Of a DNA stretch of 20,671 nt, positions 15,028-20,671 are shown one piece after another (within the stretch, counting starts at the first letter, position 1; every line of letters starts with the position of its first letter). This stretch comes from Bacilli bacterium (GTDB taxonomy: Bacteria > Bacillota_I > Bacilli_A > RFN20 > CAG-288). Under the pieces are notes generated by a model, which saw nothing but the letters and a program-made list of their open reading frames with translations, ran no database searches and had not been told where the DNA came from. The position numbers were made by a program, and so were the translations under genes. Location: assembly GCA_900769965.1 (NCBI GenBank), contig CAAGIQ010000160.1:1-20671 (forward strand), read 5' to 3'.

Positions 15028-16045
15028 CAAGATTAGAGTTCTTCTCTGCTTAAACGGCGATAAGAATCCTAACAAAGCGGTGTTAGATAGAAGGTTAGCG
15101 TGCTTACGTTACGCTTTAGATAGTCAAAAAATCGAATATACTTTCTCCGCTAAAGATGATTATGATGTTGTACATCTTCTCTCAAATGAACAATATAAAG
15201 CTTACAAAAGTATAAGCAGAGGAAAAGCAAAAAATCCTAACGCTCCACTGATATATGAAGCGTTCGCAGACTATGGAGATTTTGATTTTGTTAAGGAAGA
15301 AGACGGAGATAAACATCTTCTTCCTCAACTTAAAAAAGAGACAGTTAAAGCTTTAAAAGAAGCAAAATTAGTCTTAGTCTCCTGGCCAAGTCAAAAAACA
15401 ATACTTAGACACTTTTCTATTAAAACTCCTATCGAAGTAGTTACTCCCGGATCGAAAGATTACTCGAGAGAAAATTATTTAGACTGCGAGATTAAAGCGT
15501 TTAGAAAATTTTACGGATTAAAAGAAGAAGATAAGATCATTGTCAATTATGGAAAATACGATTATTCTTCCTCTTTTGACATGTTTGAAAATGTTGCAAG
15601 GATATTACCTCAATACGAGTTCTTCTTCTTCGGCGGAAGAGAAGGAATGTTTAAAAACTCGGTTAGATTCTCTAAAAACGTAAAAAACCAATCCTTACAT
15701 TATGAAGACAACATACCTTTAGAGTTATATCACTCCTTGATGTTAAATACTAAAGCGATATTTATAAGCGATCCTTACCATGTCGATTCCTTAGTTTTAA
15801 TCGAAGCGATGAAGCAAGGAATACCTATCGTTTCAAGAAAAACTCCTTTCCTATTCGATTGCTTAATCGAAGGTAAAACCGCCTTGCTAGGAAAAGAAGA
15901 GAAAGACTTCTACTCGCTACTAAAAAATATCGATCAAACATCCTTTAAAGAAGAAGCGAAAGAATTCGCTTCAAATTTCACAATCGAAAGATATGGAAAA
16001 GATCTGCTAGAGGCATATAAACTCGTTCTAAAGGAATACAAATGA
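15020..16045 (+). CDS. GT4-like glycosyltransferase (GT-B fold)
   Basis: A 341-residue protein with the plan of GT-B retaining transferases: an N-terminal half starting KIRVLLCLNGDKNPN with DVVHLLSNEQY, and a C-terminal nucleotide-sugar half beginning EVVTPGSKDYS, then KIIVNYGKYDYSSSFDMF and VDSLVLIEAMKQGIPIVSRK. The last element is the GT4 E-x7-E region with the second Glu kept in IEAM, but the first Glu position is not acidic in a simple alignment. The acceptor is unknown; in wall-poor relatives such enzymes often build membrane glycolipids, which is a guess here. Translation is probably coupled to gyrA (8-nt overlap) and the CLC gene follows after one base. Linkage of a sugar transferase to gyrase is not standard. 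Confidence 0.78.
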   Translation: MSNKIRVLLCLNGDKNPNKAVLDRRLACLRYALDSQKIEYTFSAKDDYDVVHLLSNEQYKAYKSISRGKAKNPNAPLIYEAFADYGDFDFVKEEDGDKHLLPQLKKETVKALKEAKLVLVSWPSQKTILRHFSIKTPIEVVTPGSKDYSRENYLDCEIKAFRKFYGLKEEDKIIVNYGKYDYSSSFDMFENVARILPQYEFFFFGGREGMFKNSVRFSKNVKNQSLHYEDNIPLELYHSLMLNTKAIFISDPYHVDSLVLIEAMKQGIPIVSRKTPFLFDCLIEGKTALLGKEEKDFYSLLKNIDQTSFKEEAKEFASNFTIERYGKDLLEAYKLVLKEYK

Positions 16046-16046
16046 T

Positions 16047-17651
16047 ATGAAAGTTTTAAGCGAAATCAAACACATTTTTACAAAATCAGGAATAAAGACT
16101 TTTTTACCGATTACTCTTATCGGAAGTGTTATTGGTTTATTTATTGGAACTATAGTTTGGGCTTATACCGCTTTATTTGAATATTTATCCGAAATAGGTT
16201 TTGAAATTTACGGGTTAGTAAGAGAAAACTTGTGGTACACCCCTCTTCTATTCCTCGGCTTAATCGCTTTAGCGTTTATCTCCTATTTCGCATTAAAATA
16301 TCTTTCTTTACAAGGAAGTGGATGTGGAATTCCTTATGCTGAAGCCCAGATGAAAGGGAGAGTATCAGCTTCAGGAAAAAAAGGGATAAAGCTATTATGC
16401 GCAACTTTTATCTGTAGTATCTGCTCTTTATTTGCTGGTGTTCCTTTAGATGGTGAAGGAGCCTCCGCTAAGATGGGTGGAGTTATCTCCGAATTAAGCT
16501 CTAATGTCATTAGTAAAAAAGTAAAACATGGGCACGCCTTAAAATCGTTCATGGTAACTAGTGGAGCTTCAGCTGCTCTAGCTAGCGTATCAAATGCCCC
16601 ATTAACCGGTATTATGTTCGCCTTAGAAGAAGGACATAGAAAGTTTTCTTCAACGATATTTATTTCGACAACTTCCTCAGTAATCTCAGCGGTATTTATG
16701 AAAAGGTTATGGGTCTATTTAACCCATGTCGGAGAATCTATTCAATTCTTGTTCGATAACAAACTAAATGGAATGATTCCTTTTTCTCAGATTTGGATGC
16801 TTCTTTTGGTGGGTTTAGTAATAGGTTTAGCTAGCGCTTTATTTAACCTTCTAGCTGATAAAGTTAACGACTATTTTAGAGATCATAAAGTTAATATTTT
16901 AGGAAGACTCATTTCGTTATTTATCATCATCGGTGTAGTAGGTTTAACTTTAAGAGATGCTTTATTTGCAGGAACTGGTCTTATCGAAAACATCTTAGAA
17001 GGCCATGTTGAGTGGTCTCATGCGTTAATAGTATTCGTGGTTAGATTCTTCTTAGTTGTTTTAGCTATAGCTTTAAAAGGTACAGGTGGTTTATTTATGC
17101 CGACTCTTGCCTTAGGTGCTTTATTAGGTTATCTATTAGGCTACAGCTTCACATTTATGGGAATGGATCCTATCTATATTCCAACTATAGTTACTATTTC
17201 AATGACCGCTTTCTTCGCTTCGGTAGTTAGAGCGCCGTTAACCGGTATACTCTTAATCGTCGAGTTAACAGGAGAAGTTTTAACAGGTTTCTTCGAAACT
17301 GGTTTAGTTATCTTAATCGTTATTGTTATAGCGGAAATCTTCAACACTATTCCAATCTACGACTCCTTAATCGATGACAATTTAGAGATTGAAAAAGAAG
17401 GAAGAGAGTTAAAAGAAGAACTTGTTACCAAAGTTGTTGAAGAAGGCGCGTTTATCGAAGGACGTCAGATAAGAGATATTCTCTGGCCTCATGGAACCAC
17501 GATATTAAAGATTGAAAAAGGTCATAAAGATAGCCAATTCTTCAACGGTGAAAACGAGATTCATCACGGCGATAAATACTATCTAAACATCAAATCTTAC
17601 GAGTTAGATGTAGCGTTAAAACAGATCGATGAGCTTTTTGATAAATTATAA
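16047..17651 (+). CDS. CLC-family chloride channel or H+/Cl- exchanger with TrkA-C domain
   Basis: A multi-spanning membrane protein moving chloride or a similar anion. About ten hydrophobic segments run through residues 18-440. The three CLC selectivity regions are visible but altered: GCGIP (92-96) in place of GSGIP, DGEGASAKMG (135-144) in place of GREGPxVxxG, and a normal GTGGLFMPTLALGALLG. The gating Glu is kept (E137), as is the inner proton Glu (E195 in FALEEGHRKF), which suggests an exchanger rather than a channel. The soluble end (about 455-534) has the TrkA-C/RCK-C pattern IEGRQIRDILWPHGTTILKIEKG and HHGDKYYLNIKS, a ligand-binding regulatory domain. It starts one base after the glycosyltransferase stop. 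No intrinsic terminator follows; the hairpin at 17681-17695 lacks a T tract. Confidence 0.92.
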   Translation: MKVLSEIKHIFTKSGIKTFLPITLIGSVIGLFIGTIVWAYTALFEYLSEIGFEIYGLVRENLWYTPLLFLGLIALAFISYFALKYLSLQGSGCGIPYAEAQMKGRVSASGKKGIKLLCATFICSICSLFAGVPLDGEGASAKMGGVISELSSNVISKKVKHGHALKSFMVTSGASAALASVSNAPLTGIMFALEEGHRKFSSTIFISTTSSVISAVFMKRLWVYLTHVGESIQFLFDNKLNGMIPFSQIWMLLLVGLVIGLASALFNLLADKVNDYFRDHKVNILGRLISLFIIIGVVGLTLRDALFAGTGLIENILEGHVEWSHALIVFVVRFFLVVLAIALKGTGGLFMPTLALGALLGYLLGYSFTFMGMDPIYIPTIVTISMTAFFASVVRAPLTGILLIVELTGEVLTGFFETGLVILIVIVIAEIFNTIPIYDSLIDDNLEIEKEGRELKEELVTKVVEEGAFIEGRQIRDILWPHGTTILKIEKGHKDSQFFNGENEIHHGDKYYLNIKSYELDVALKQIDELFDKL

Positions 17652-17710
17652 AAAAATAAAATAAAGCATATTATATTTTTTGGGTTCTTGACCCATATAA
17701 AAATTGCGAA

Positions 17711-17731
17711 AAGTCAAATTAATATTGACTT
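17711..17731. repeat. inverted repeat overlapping the rpmH -35
   Basis: AAGTCAA (17711-17717) and TTGACTT (17725-17731) are perfect 7-bp arms around a 7-bp centre. The right arm contains the TTGACT -35 of the rpmH promoter, so a protein bound here could control it. The rest of the 146-bp gap is AT-rich, with one hairpin at 17681-17695 (TGGGT/ACCCA). Confidence 0.4.
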
Positions 17732-17754
17732 ATATATATAATTATTTATATAAT
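17725..17754 (+). promoter_or_regulatory. promoter of rpmH-rnpA-yidC-jag
   Basis: TTGACT (17725-17730), an 18-bp spacer and a perfect TATAAT (17749-17754). Transcription should begin near 17761. The leader can fold GTGAAA (17763-17768) with TTTCAC (17777-17782) just upstream of the strong ribosome site GGAGG (17785-17789), leaving that site free, which may stabilise the message. Confidence 0.75.
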
Positions 17755-17797
17755 AACTTCGCGTGAAAATTAAAAGTTTCACATGGAGGAAAATAAC

Positions 17798-17932
17798 ATG
17801 AAAAGAACTTATCAACCAAGTAAGAGAAAAAAACAATCTGTTAACGGTTTTAGAGCTCGTATGGCGACTCCAGGTGGCCGCAAGGTTATAGCTCGTCGTC
17901 GTCATAAAGGCAGAAAAGTCTTATCTGCTTAA
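17798..17932 (+). CDS. rpmH: 50S ribosomal protein L34
   Basis: A 44-residue, highly basic protein of the large ribosomal subunit, exactly the usual length. The sequence begins MKRTYQPSKRKKQSVNGFRA, continues RMATPGGRKVIARRR and ends HKGRKVLSA, which is the L34 family pattern from end to end. It has a consensus ribosome site GGAGG with an 8-nt gap and a strong promoter. The order rpmH-rnpA-yidC-jag is the standard origin-linked cluster, but in most Bacillota rpmH is divergent from dnaA. Here it lies downstream of gyrA and points the same way as dnaA. A hairpin follows it before rnpA. Confidence 0.98.
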   Translation: MKRTYQPSKRKKQSVNGFRARMATPGGRKVIARRRHKGRKVLSA

Positions 17933-17952
17933 TTAAAGGAAGACAAAGATAA

Positions 17953-17979
17953 CCACTAGATGATTCTAGTGGCTTTTTT
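17953..17979 (+). terminator. terminator-like hairpin between rpmH and rnpA
   Basis: CCACTAGA (17953-17960) and TCTAGTGG (17965-17972) form a perfect 8-bp stem with a 4-nt loop, then C and six T (17974-17979). It is a full intrinsic terminator by structure. No separate rnpA promoter is seen, so partial read-through is likely and would give far more L34 than RnpA, YidC and Jag. Confidence 0.8.
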
Positions 17980-17992
17980 AAAAAAGGTAAGT

Positions 17993-18334
17993 ATGAAAAA
18001 GAAAAATAGGTTGTTAAAGGCTAAACAATTCAAAGAGGTTTTAGATTACAACAAGGTAAAGAAATCACCTCAATTTATCGTTTTTGTTAAACCTAATAAG
18101 TTGGATTATCTTCGTGTAGGCCTTTCAGTAAGTAAGAAAATTGGAAAAGCGCACGAGAGAGTTAAGATAAGAAGACAAATTAGAGCGTATTTTTCTATTC
18201 TAAATATGTATAATATTAGTTATGATGTTGTCGTAATAGTACGAAACGGATATAACGAAGTATCTTTCTTAGAAAGGTACGAAATATTAAAACAAAGTTT
18301 ATCAAGTTTAATTAGGGAGGAAAACAATGACTAA
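17993..18334 (+). CDS. rnpA: ribonuclease P protein component
   Basis: The 113-residue protein partner of the RNase P RNA, which matures tRNA 5' ends. It begins MKKKNRLLKAKQFKEVL; the strand FIVFVKP and the core RVGLSVSKKIGKAHERVKIR match the family. The usual RNR signature (VVRNRIKR) reads HERVKIRR, so basic charge is kept but the motif is changed. The frame is open upstream to ATG 17960, but that lies inside the terminator hairpin; ATG 17993 has AAAAGG (17982-17987) at 5 nt and gives the normal family length and N-terminus, so it is preferred. Its end overlaps yidC by 8 nt. Confidence 0.95.
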   Translation: MKKKNRLLKAKQFKEVLDYNKVKKSPQFIVFVKPNKLDYLRVGLSVSKKIGKAHERVKIRRQIRAYFSILNMYNISYDVVVIVRNGYNEVSFLERYEILKQSLSSLIREENND

Positions 18335-19772
18335 GCTATCAAAAATCATGCTCGGCGCAGCAGGTTTGTTTCTCTCTTTGTTCGTAGTTACAGGATGTAC
18401 AAAATCTTTCTGTTCGGTAAATGATAAAGCTTGCTTAATCGCAAACTACGAAGAGAAAAACAAAGAAGAAATCGATAAGAAAGCTAGCGAAAACGGATAT
18501 CTTCTTCCTGGAGATCAATTCTGGGATTTCGTCGATAACAAAGTTGACTTAGCTTATGCAAACGCCATCGCATTTAACACTGGAGAAGATGTTCCACAAA
18601 GCTATGTTGAAGGACACTTAAAATTCTTAAATCCTGCAACTTCAGAAGAGGAGAAAAAACATCTTCCAAATACCGAAACCATCAGAGCTATCATAAAATT
18701 TGCTGGTAACGATGCTTCTGGAAACCAAGCCATCTTCGCTAACTTAGATAAGTGGGTCGAAGAAGCTAACAAAGATGCTCTTGTTAAAGACTACGCTCCA
18801 ACAGAGGCTTACATCAATTATTACAAGACTTCTTTAAACACTGGTGTTGGTAACGCTGTTACCTGCTTAACTCCAGAATCTGGATATTATGGAACAGGAA
18901 GTAACATCTACGTCGAAGGTAAGACTTGGGGTCAAGCTTTTACAGAATACGGACCAATCGAAGGTTTGTTAGTCTATCCAATCGGATATTTATTACACGT
19001 TTTCTCTAACACCTTTGGTTTATCTGGTTGGGGTCAAATATCCGCTATCTTGCTTACAACAATTATCGTTAGAGCTATAATTATCGCTATGTCGTTTAAG
19101 ACAACTACTTCTCAATCGAGAATGTCAGCGATTCAACCACAGCTTTCGATGTTACAAGCTAAATATCCAAATGCTCAAACTAACCAATACGAAAAACAAA
19201 AGTTAGCTCAAGAGCAAATGGCTTTATATAAAGCTAACGGAATCCATCCGTTTAGACAAATATTGATTCTATTCGTTCAATTCCCAATCTTTATCGCAGT
19301 TTGGGGTGCTATGCAAGGAAGTGCTATTTTAACTCAAGGTAGCTTATTTGGACTTCAATTATCCACTGTAACTTCTACCGCCATCTTAGCAGGAAACGAA
19401 GAAACATTATTCGCTATCGTTTTATTCGTAATGATGGGTATCTCTCAATTCTTCGCTACGATGATTCCTCAATGGTTCCAAAAGTATCGTCGCGATAAAG
19501 CTGTCGGAGCTAAAACCGTAAAAATTCAAGAAGATAAGAGCCAACAAAACATGATGAAATGGATGCCAATCATCATGATGGTCATGATTATCTTCATGGG
19601 TCTCCAATTACCAGCTGCTATGGCAATCTACTGGTTCTTCGGAGCTTTAATCTCTATTGTTCAAACTGTCTTAACTGAAATATATCAATCTTCTCACAAA
19701 AACAAAAAACCAAAAGATAAGATCACTAAGGTTAAGAAAGTGAAAAATAAAGCTATGAAGCTAAGGAGGTAA
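18327..19772 (+). CDS. yidC: membrane protein insertase YidC (lipoprotein type, with large outer domain)
   Basis: YidC/Oxa1 inserts membrane proteins with or without Sec. The N-terminus is a lipoprotein signal with the lipobox VTGC (Cys24), as usual in Bacillota. The conserved core starts near 208 (GPIEGLLVYPIGYLLHVF), with the substrate-groove Arg R249 in TTIIVRAIII, the cytoplasmic coiled hairpin (260-305), then membrane segments around 310-330, 362-385, 395-415 and 420-445. The tail KNKKPKDKITKVKKVKNKAM is basic, for ribosome contact. At 481 residues it is much longer than typical Bacillota YidC (about 260-290), because about 180 residues (25-205) of predicted outer, Glu/Asn-rich sequence follow the lipid anchor. 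AGGGAGG (18314-18320) supports the start. rnpA overlaps it and jag follows by one base. Confidence 0.96.
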   Translation: MTKLSKIMLGAAGLFLSLFVVTGCTKSFCSVNDKACLIANYEEKNKEEIDKKASENGYLLPGDQFWDFVDNKVDLAYANAIAFNTGEDVPQSYVEGHLKFLNPATSEEEKKHLPNTETIRAIIKFAGNDASGNQAIFANLDKWVEEANKDALVKDYAPTEAYINYYKTSLNTGVGNAVTCLTPESGYYGTGSNIYVEGKTWGQAFTEYGPIEGLLVYPIGYLLHVFSNTFGLSGWGQISAILLTTIIVRAIIIAMSFKTTTSQSRMSAIQPQLSMLQAKYPNAQTNQYEKQKLAQEQMALYKANGIHPFRQILILFVQFPIFIAVWGAMQGSAILTQGSLFGLQLSTVTSTAILAGNEETLFAIVLFVMMGISQFFATMIPQWFQKYRRDKAVGAKTVKIQEDKSQQNMMKWMPIIMMVMIIFMGLQLPAAMAIYWFFGALISIVQTVLTEIYQSSHKNKKPKDKITKVKKVKNKAMKLRR

Positions 19773-19773
19773 C

Positions 19774-20436
19774 ATGAAGGAATTTGAAGGTAAAACTTTA
19801 GAAGAGTGCTTAGAGAAAGCCTCACAAGAATTAAATGTCGGCGTCGACAGCCTTAAATATGAAATCGTCGAAGAGAGTAAATCTTTATTCTCAAAAAGGA
19901 TTGTCATCCACACATTCGATCTTGAAGATGTAGTTGAATACGCTAAAAAATACGTTTTAGACGTCATTGAAAGCTTAGGATTAAACGCTACTTGTTCTTC
20001 AAAGATGACAGAAGACATTATCCATTTAGATTTAAGCGCAGAAGAAGACGCTTCTAGAATTATCGGAAGAGGTGGAGAAACATTAAAAGCTCTTAACGAA
20101 TTAGTTAGAGGTGCTGTATCTAATAAGTTTGGCGAATTCTATCGTATCTTATTAAATATCAACGATTACAAGGATAAGAAATACGAGAAATTAATCGAAC
20201 GCGCAAGAAGAATTGCTCGCGATGTTAAAAACACCAGAGTTACAGCTGAATTAGATCCGATGCCAAGCGATGAAAGAAGAGTAATTCATAACGCTTTATC
20301 AAACGATGTTCACTTAAAAACTTTATCAGTTGGAACAGGAAAGAATAGACACGTTACAATTCAATATGTAAATTATGTTCCTTCCTATACTAAAACCACT
20401 GAAGAAGTTGTAAAAGAAGAACAAAAAGACAACTAG
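19774..20436 (+). CDS. jag: RNA-binding protein Jag (KhpB/EloR)
   Basis: A cytoplasmic RNA-binding regulator linked in other Bacillota to cell elongation and division with KhpA. Three domains are visible: Jag-N (1-50, EFEGKTLEECLEKASQEL), a KH domain (60-135) with IIGRGGETLKALNEL at 96-110 where many relatives have GKRG, and an R3H domain (about 155-208) with RVTAELDPMPSDERRVIHNAL and GKNRHVTIQYV. The usual long linker after Jag-N is very short here, giving 220 residues. The ribosome site AAGGAGGT (19763-19770) lies across the yidC stop codon. It is the last gene of the rpmH operon and ends in a strong terminator; mnmE, the usual next gene, is not seen in the window. Confidence 0.95.
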   Translation: MKEFEGKTLEECLEKASQELNVGVDSLKYEIVEESKSLFSKRIVIHTFDLEDVVEYAKKYVLDVIESLGLNATCSSKMTEDIIHLDLSAEEDASRIIGRGGETLKALNELVRGAVSNKFGEFYRILLNINDYKDKKYEKLIERARRIARDVKNTRVTAELDPMPSDERRVIHNALSNDVHLKTLSVGTGKNRHVTIQYVNYVPSYTKTTEEVVKEEQKDN

Positions 20437-20444
20437 CAAGAATA

Positions 20445-20482
20445 AAACACTTAGGCAAAACAAACCTAAGTGTTTATTTTTT
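20445..20482 (+). terminator. strong intrinsic terminator of the rpmH-jag operon, probably bidirectional
   Basis: AAACACTTAGG (20445-20455) and CCTAAGTGTTT (20465-20475) form a perfect 11-bp stem with a 9-nt loop, followed by TATTTTTT. Read on the minus strand it is followed by TTTTATT, so it could also stop transcription coming from the right. Confidence 0.92.
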
Positions 20483-20503
20483 AGATAAATTTTAGCAGTT
20501 TAC

Positions 20504-20531
20504 TTTACACTTTGCTAAATTGATATATAAT
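20504..20531 (+). promoter_or_regulatory. promoter downstream of jag
   Basis: TTTACA (20504-20509), a 16-bp spacer and TATAAT (20526-20531) point rightward, with a start near 20538. The -35 lies within an inverted repeat, TTTAGCA (20491-20497) and TGCTAAA (20513-20519). It would transcribe the hairpin region at the window's end. Confidence 0.55.
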
Positions 20532-20537
20532 ACCTGT

Positions 20538-20649
20538 CTTTGGGATTCACCCCTAAAATGGGTAGTTAAATTTCATATTCCATGATGTTTTCTAGGTCTT
20601 TTCTTGATAGGTATAAATTACCTATATTGGAAAGACCTAGTTTTTCTTT
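20538..20649 (+). ncRNA. candidate small RNA or attenuated leader
   Basis: The segment lies between a promoter (20504-20531) and a strong terminator-like hairpin (20592-20649), giving a transcript of about 110 nt with no good ORF inside its first half. It opens with a small GGG/CCC hairpin near 20541-20552. I do not recognise it as a known RNA family. It could be a small RNA, a leader attenuating a gene beyond the window, or antisense to the possible minus-strand gene. Confidence 0.3.
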
Positions 20650-20671
20650 AAGCATGTTTATAATCTTCGAA
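20566..20671 (-). CDS. possible 3' end of an unidentified minus-strand gene (partial)
   Basis: On the minus strand a frame is open from the window's right edge to TAA at 20566-20568. It encodes 34 residues that look like normal protein, including MLKEKLGLSNIG and LYLSRKDLENIMEYEI, with codons like those of the neighbours (AGA, CTA, AAC, GAC). It would converge on jag, sharing the bidirectional terminator. I do not recognise the family and too little is present to prove it. The same bases also form the hairpin read on the plus strand. Confidence 0.4.
   Translation of the reverse strand, partial: SKIINMLKEKLGLSNIGNLYLSRKDLENIMEYEI
20592..20649 (+). terminator. long hairpin with U tract at the right edge
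   Basis: CTAGGTCTTT (20592-20601) pairs with AAAGACCTAG (20631-20640), extended by one G-U and one C-G pair. A 3-nt internal loop then leads to a second stem, ATAGGTA (20607-20613) with TACCTAT (20619-20625). It is followed by TTTTTCTTT (20641-20649). On the plus strand this has the full form of an intrinsic terminator. Confidence 0.65.

Noticed and set aside
9058..16045. Mycoplasma genetic code (TGA as Trp)
   Set aside because: TGA ends yaaA and the glycosyltransferase at the right lengths, and conserved Trp codons are TGG.
17681..17695. Terminator after the CLC gene (TGGGT/ACCCA hairpin)
   Set aside because: The 5-bp stem has no T tract after it on either strand, so read-through towards rpmH cannot be excluded.
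17714..17905. 63-codon minus-strand frame opposite rpmH
   Set aside because: It is the complement of L34 coding sequence and its promoter, with no ribosome site or protein-like features.
17960..17992. Longer RnpA start at ATG 17960
   Set aside because: The codon lies in the stem of the rpmH terminator; ATG 17993 has its own ribosome site and the expected length.

Overview
This is the replication-origin region of a low-GC, Bacillota-like bacterium. The gene families (Bacillus-type dnaA-dnaN-yaaA-recF-gyrB-gyrA, rpmH-rnpA-yidC-jag), AGA/TTA-rich codons and short AT-rich gaps fit a member of Bacilli/Erysipelotrichia or a walled relative of the Mollicutes. TGA is a normal stop (yaaA and the glycosyltransferase end with it) and Trp is TGG, so this is not a mycoplasma-type code. 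The genus cannot be named from the sequence alone.

Layout. Positions 1-1256: pepT on the minus strand with its terminator. 1257-3815: an orphan IS3-OrfA-like helix-turn-helix protein, then a small protein and an FGGY sugar kinase that appear to be read from one near-consensus promoter as a leaderless transcript. 3811-4140: oriC, with many DnaA boxes. 4186-6793: dnaA and dnaN; their intergenic gap holds a second DnaA-box cluster followed by a GC step and DnaA-trio-like repeats, so the origin looks bipartite as in B. subtilis. 6844-9000: an accessory insertion into the normally continuous dnaN-yaaA-recF operon. It holds four 23-bp-period repeats with a GTGCAC core, an AAA/DUF4143 ATPase whose promoter overlaps the last repeat, and a C-terminal remnant of a surface-type protein. 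9028-17651: a probable long operon yaaA-recF-gyrB-gyrA-GT4 glycosyltransferase-CLC transporter. 17725-20482: rpmH-rnpA-yidC-jag with its own promoter, an internal terminator-like hairpin and a strong final terminator. 20483-20671: a promoter and a strong hairpin-plus-U-tract on the plus strand, overlapping the possible 3' end of a minus-strand gene.

The housekeeping genes cover origin firing (DnaA), the sliding clamp (DnaN), gap repair (RecF), supercoiling (GyrAB), ribosome and RNase P assembly (L34, RnpA) and membrane protein insertion (YidC, with Jag/KhpB). Points of most interest: the repeat-controlled ATPase module inside the replication operon, the bipartite origin, the rpmH cluster lying downstream of gyrA in the same orientation as dnaA instead of divergent from it, a leaderless promoter, a possible small RNA at the right edge, and unusual key residues in GyrA, the CLC transporter and DnaA. 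No rRNA, tRNA, CRISPR array or complete insertion sequence was seen.
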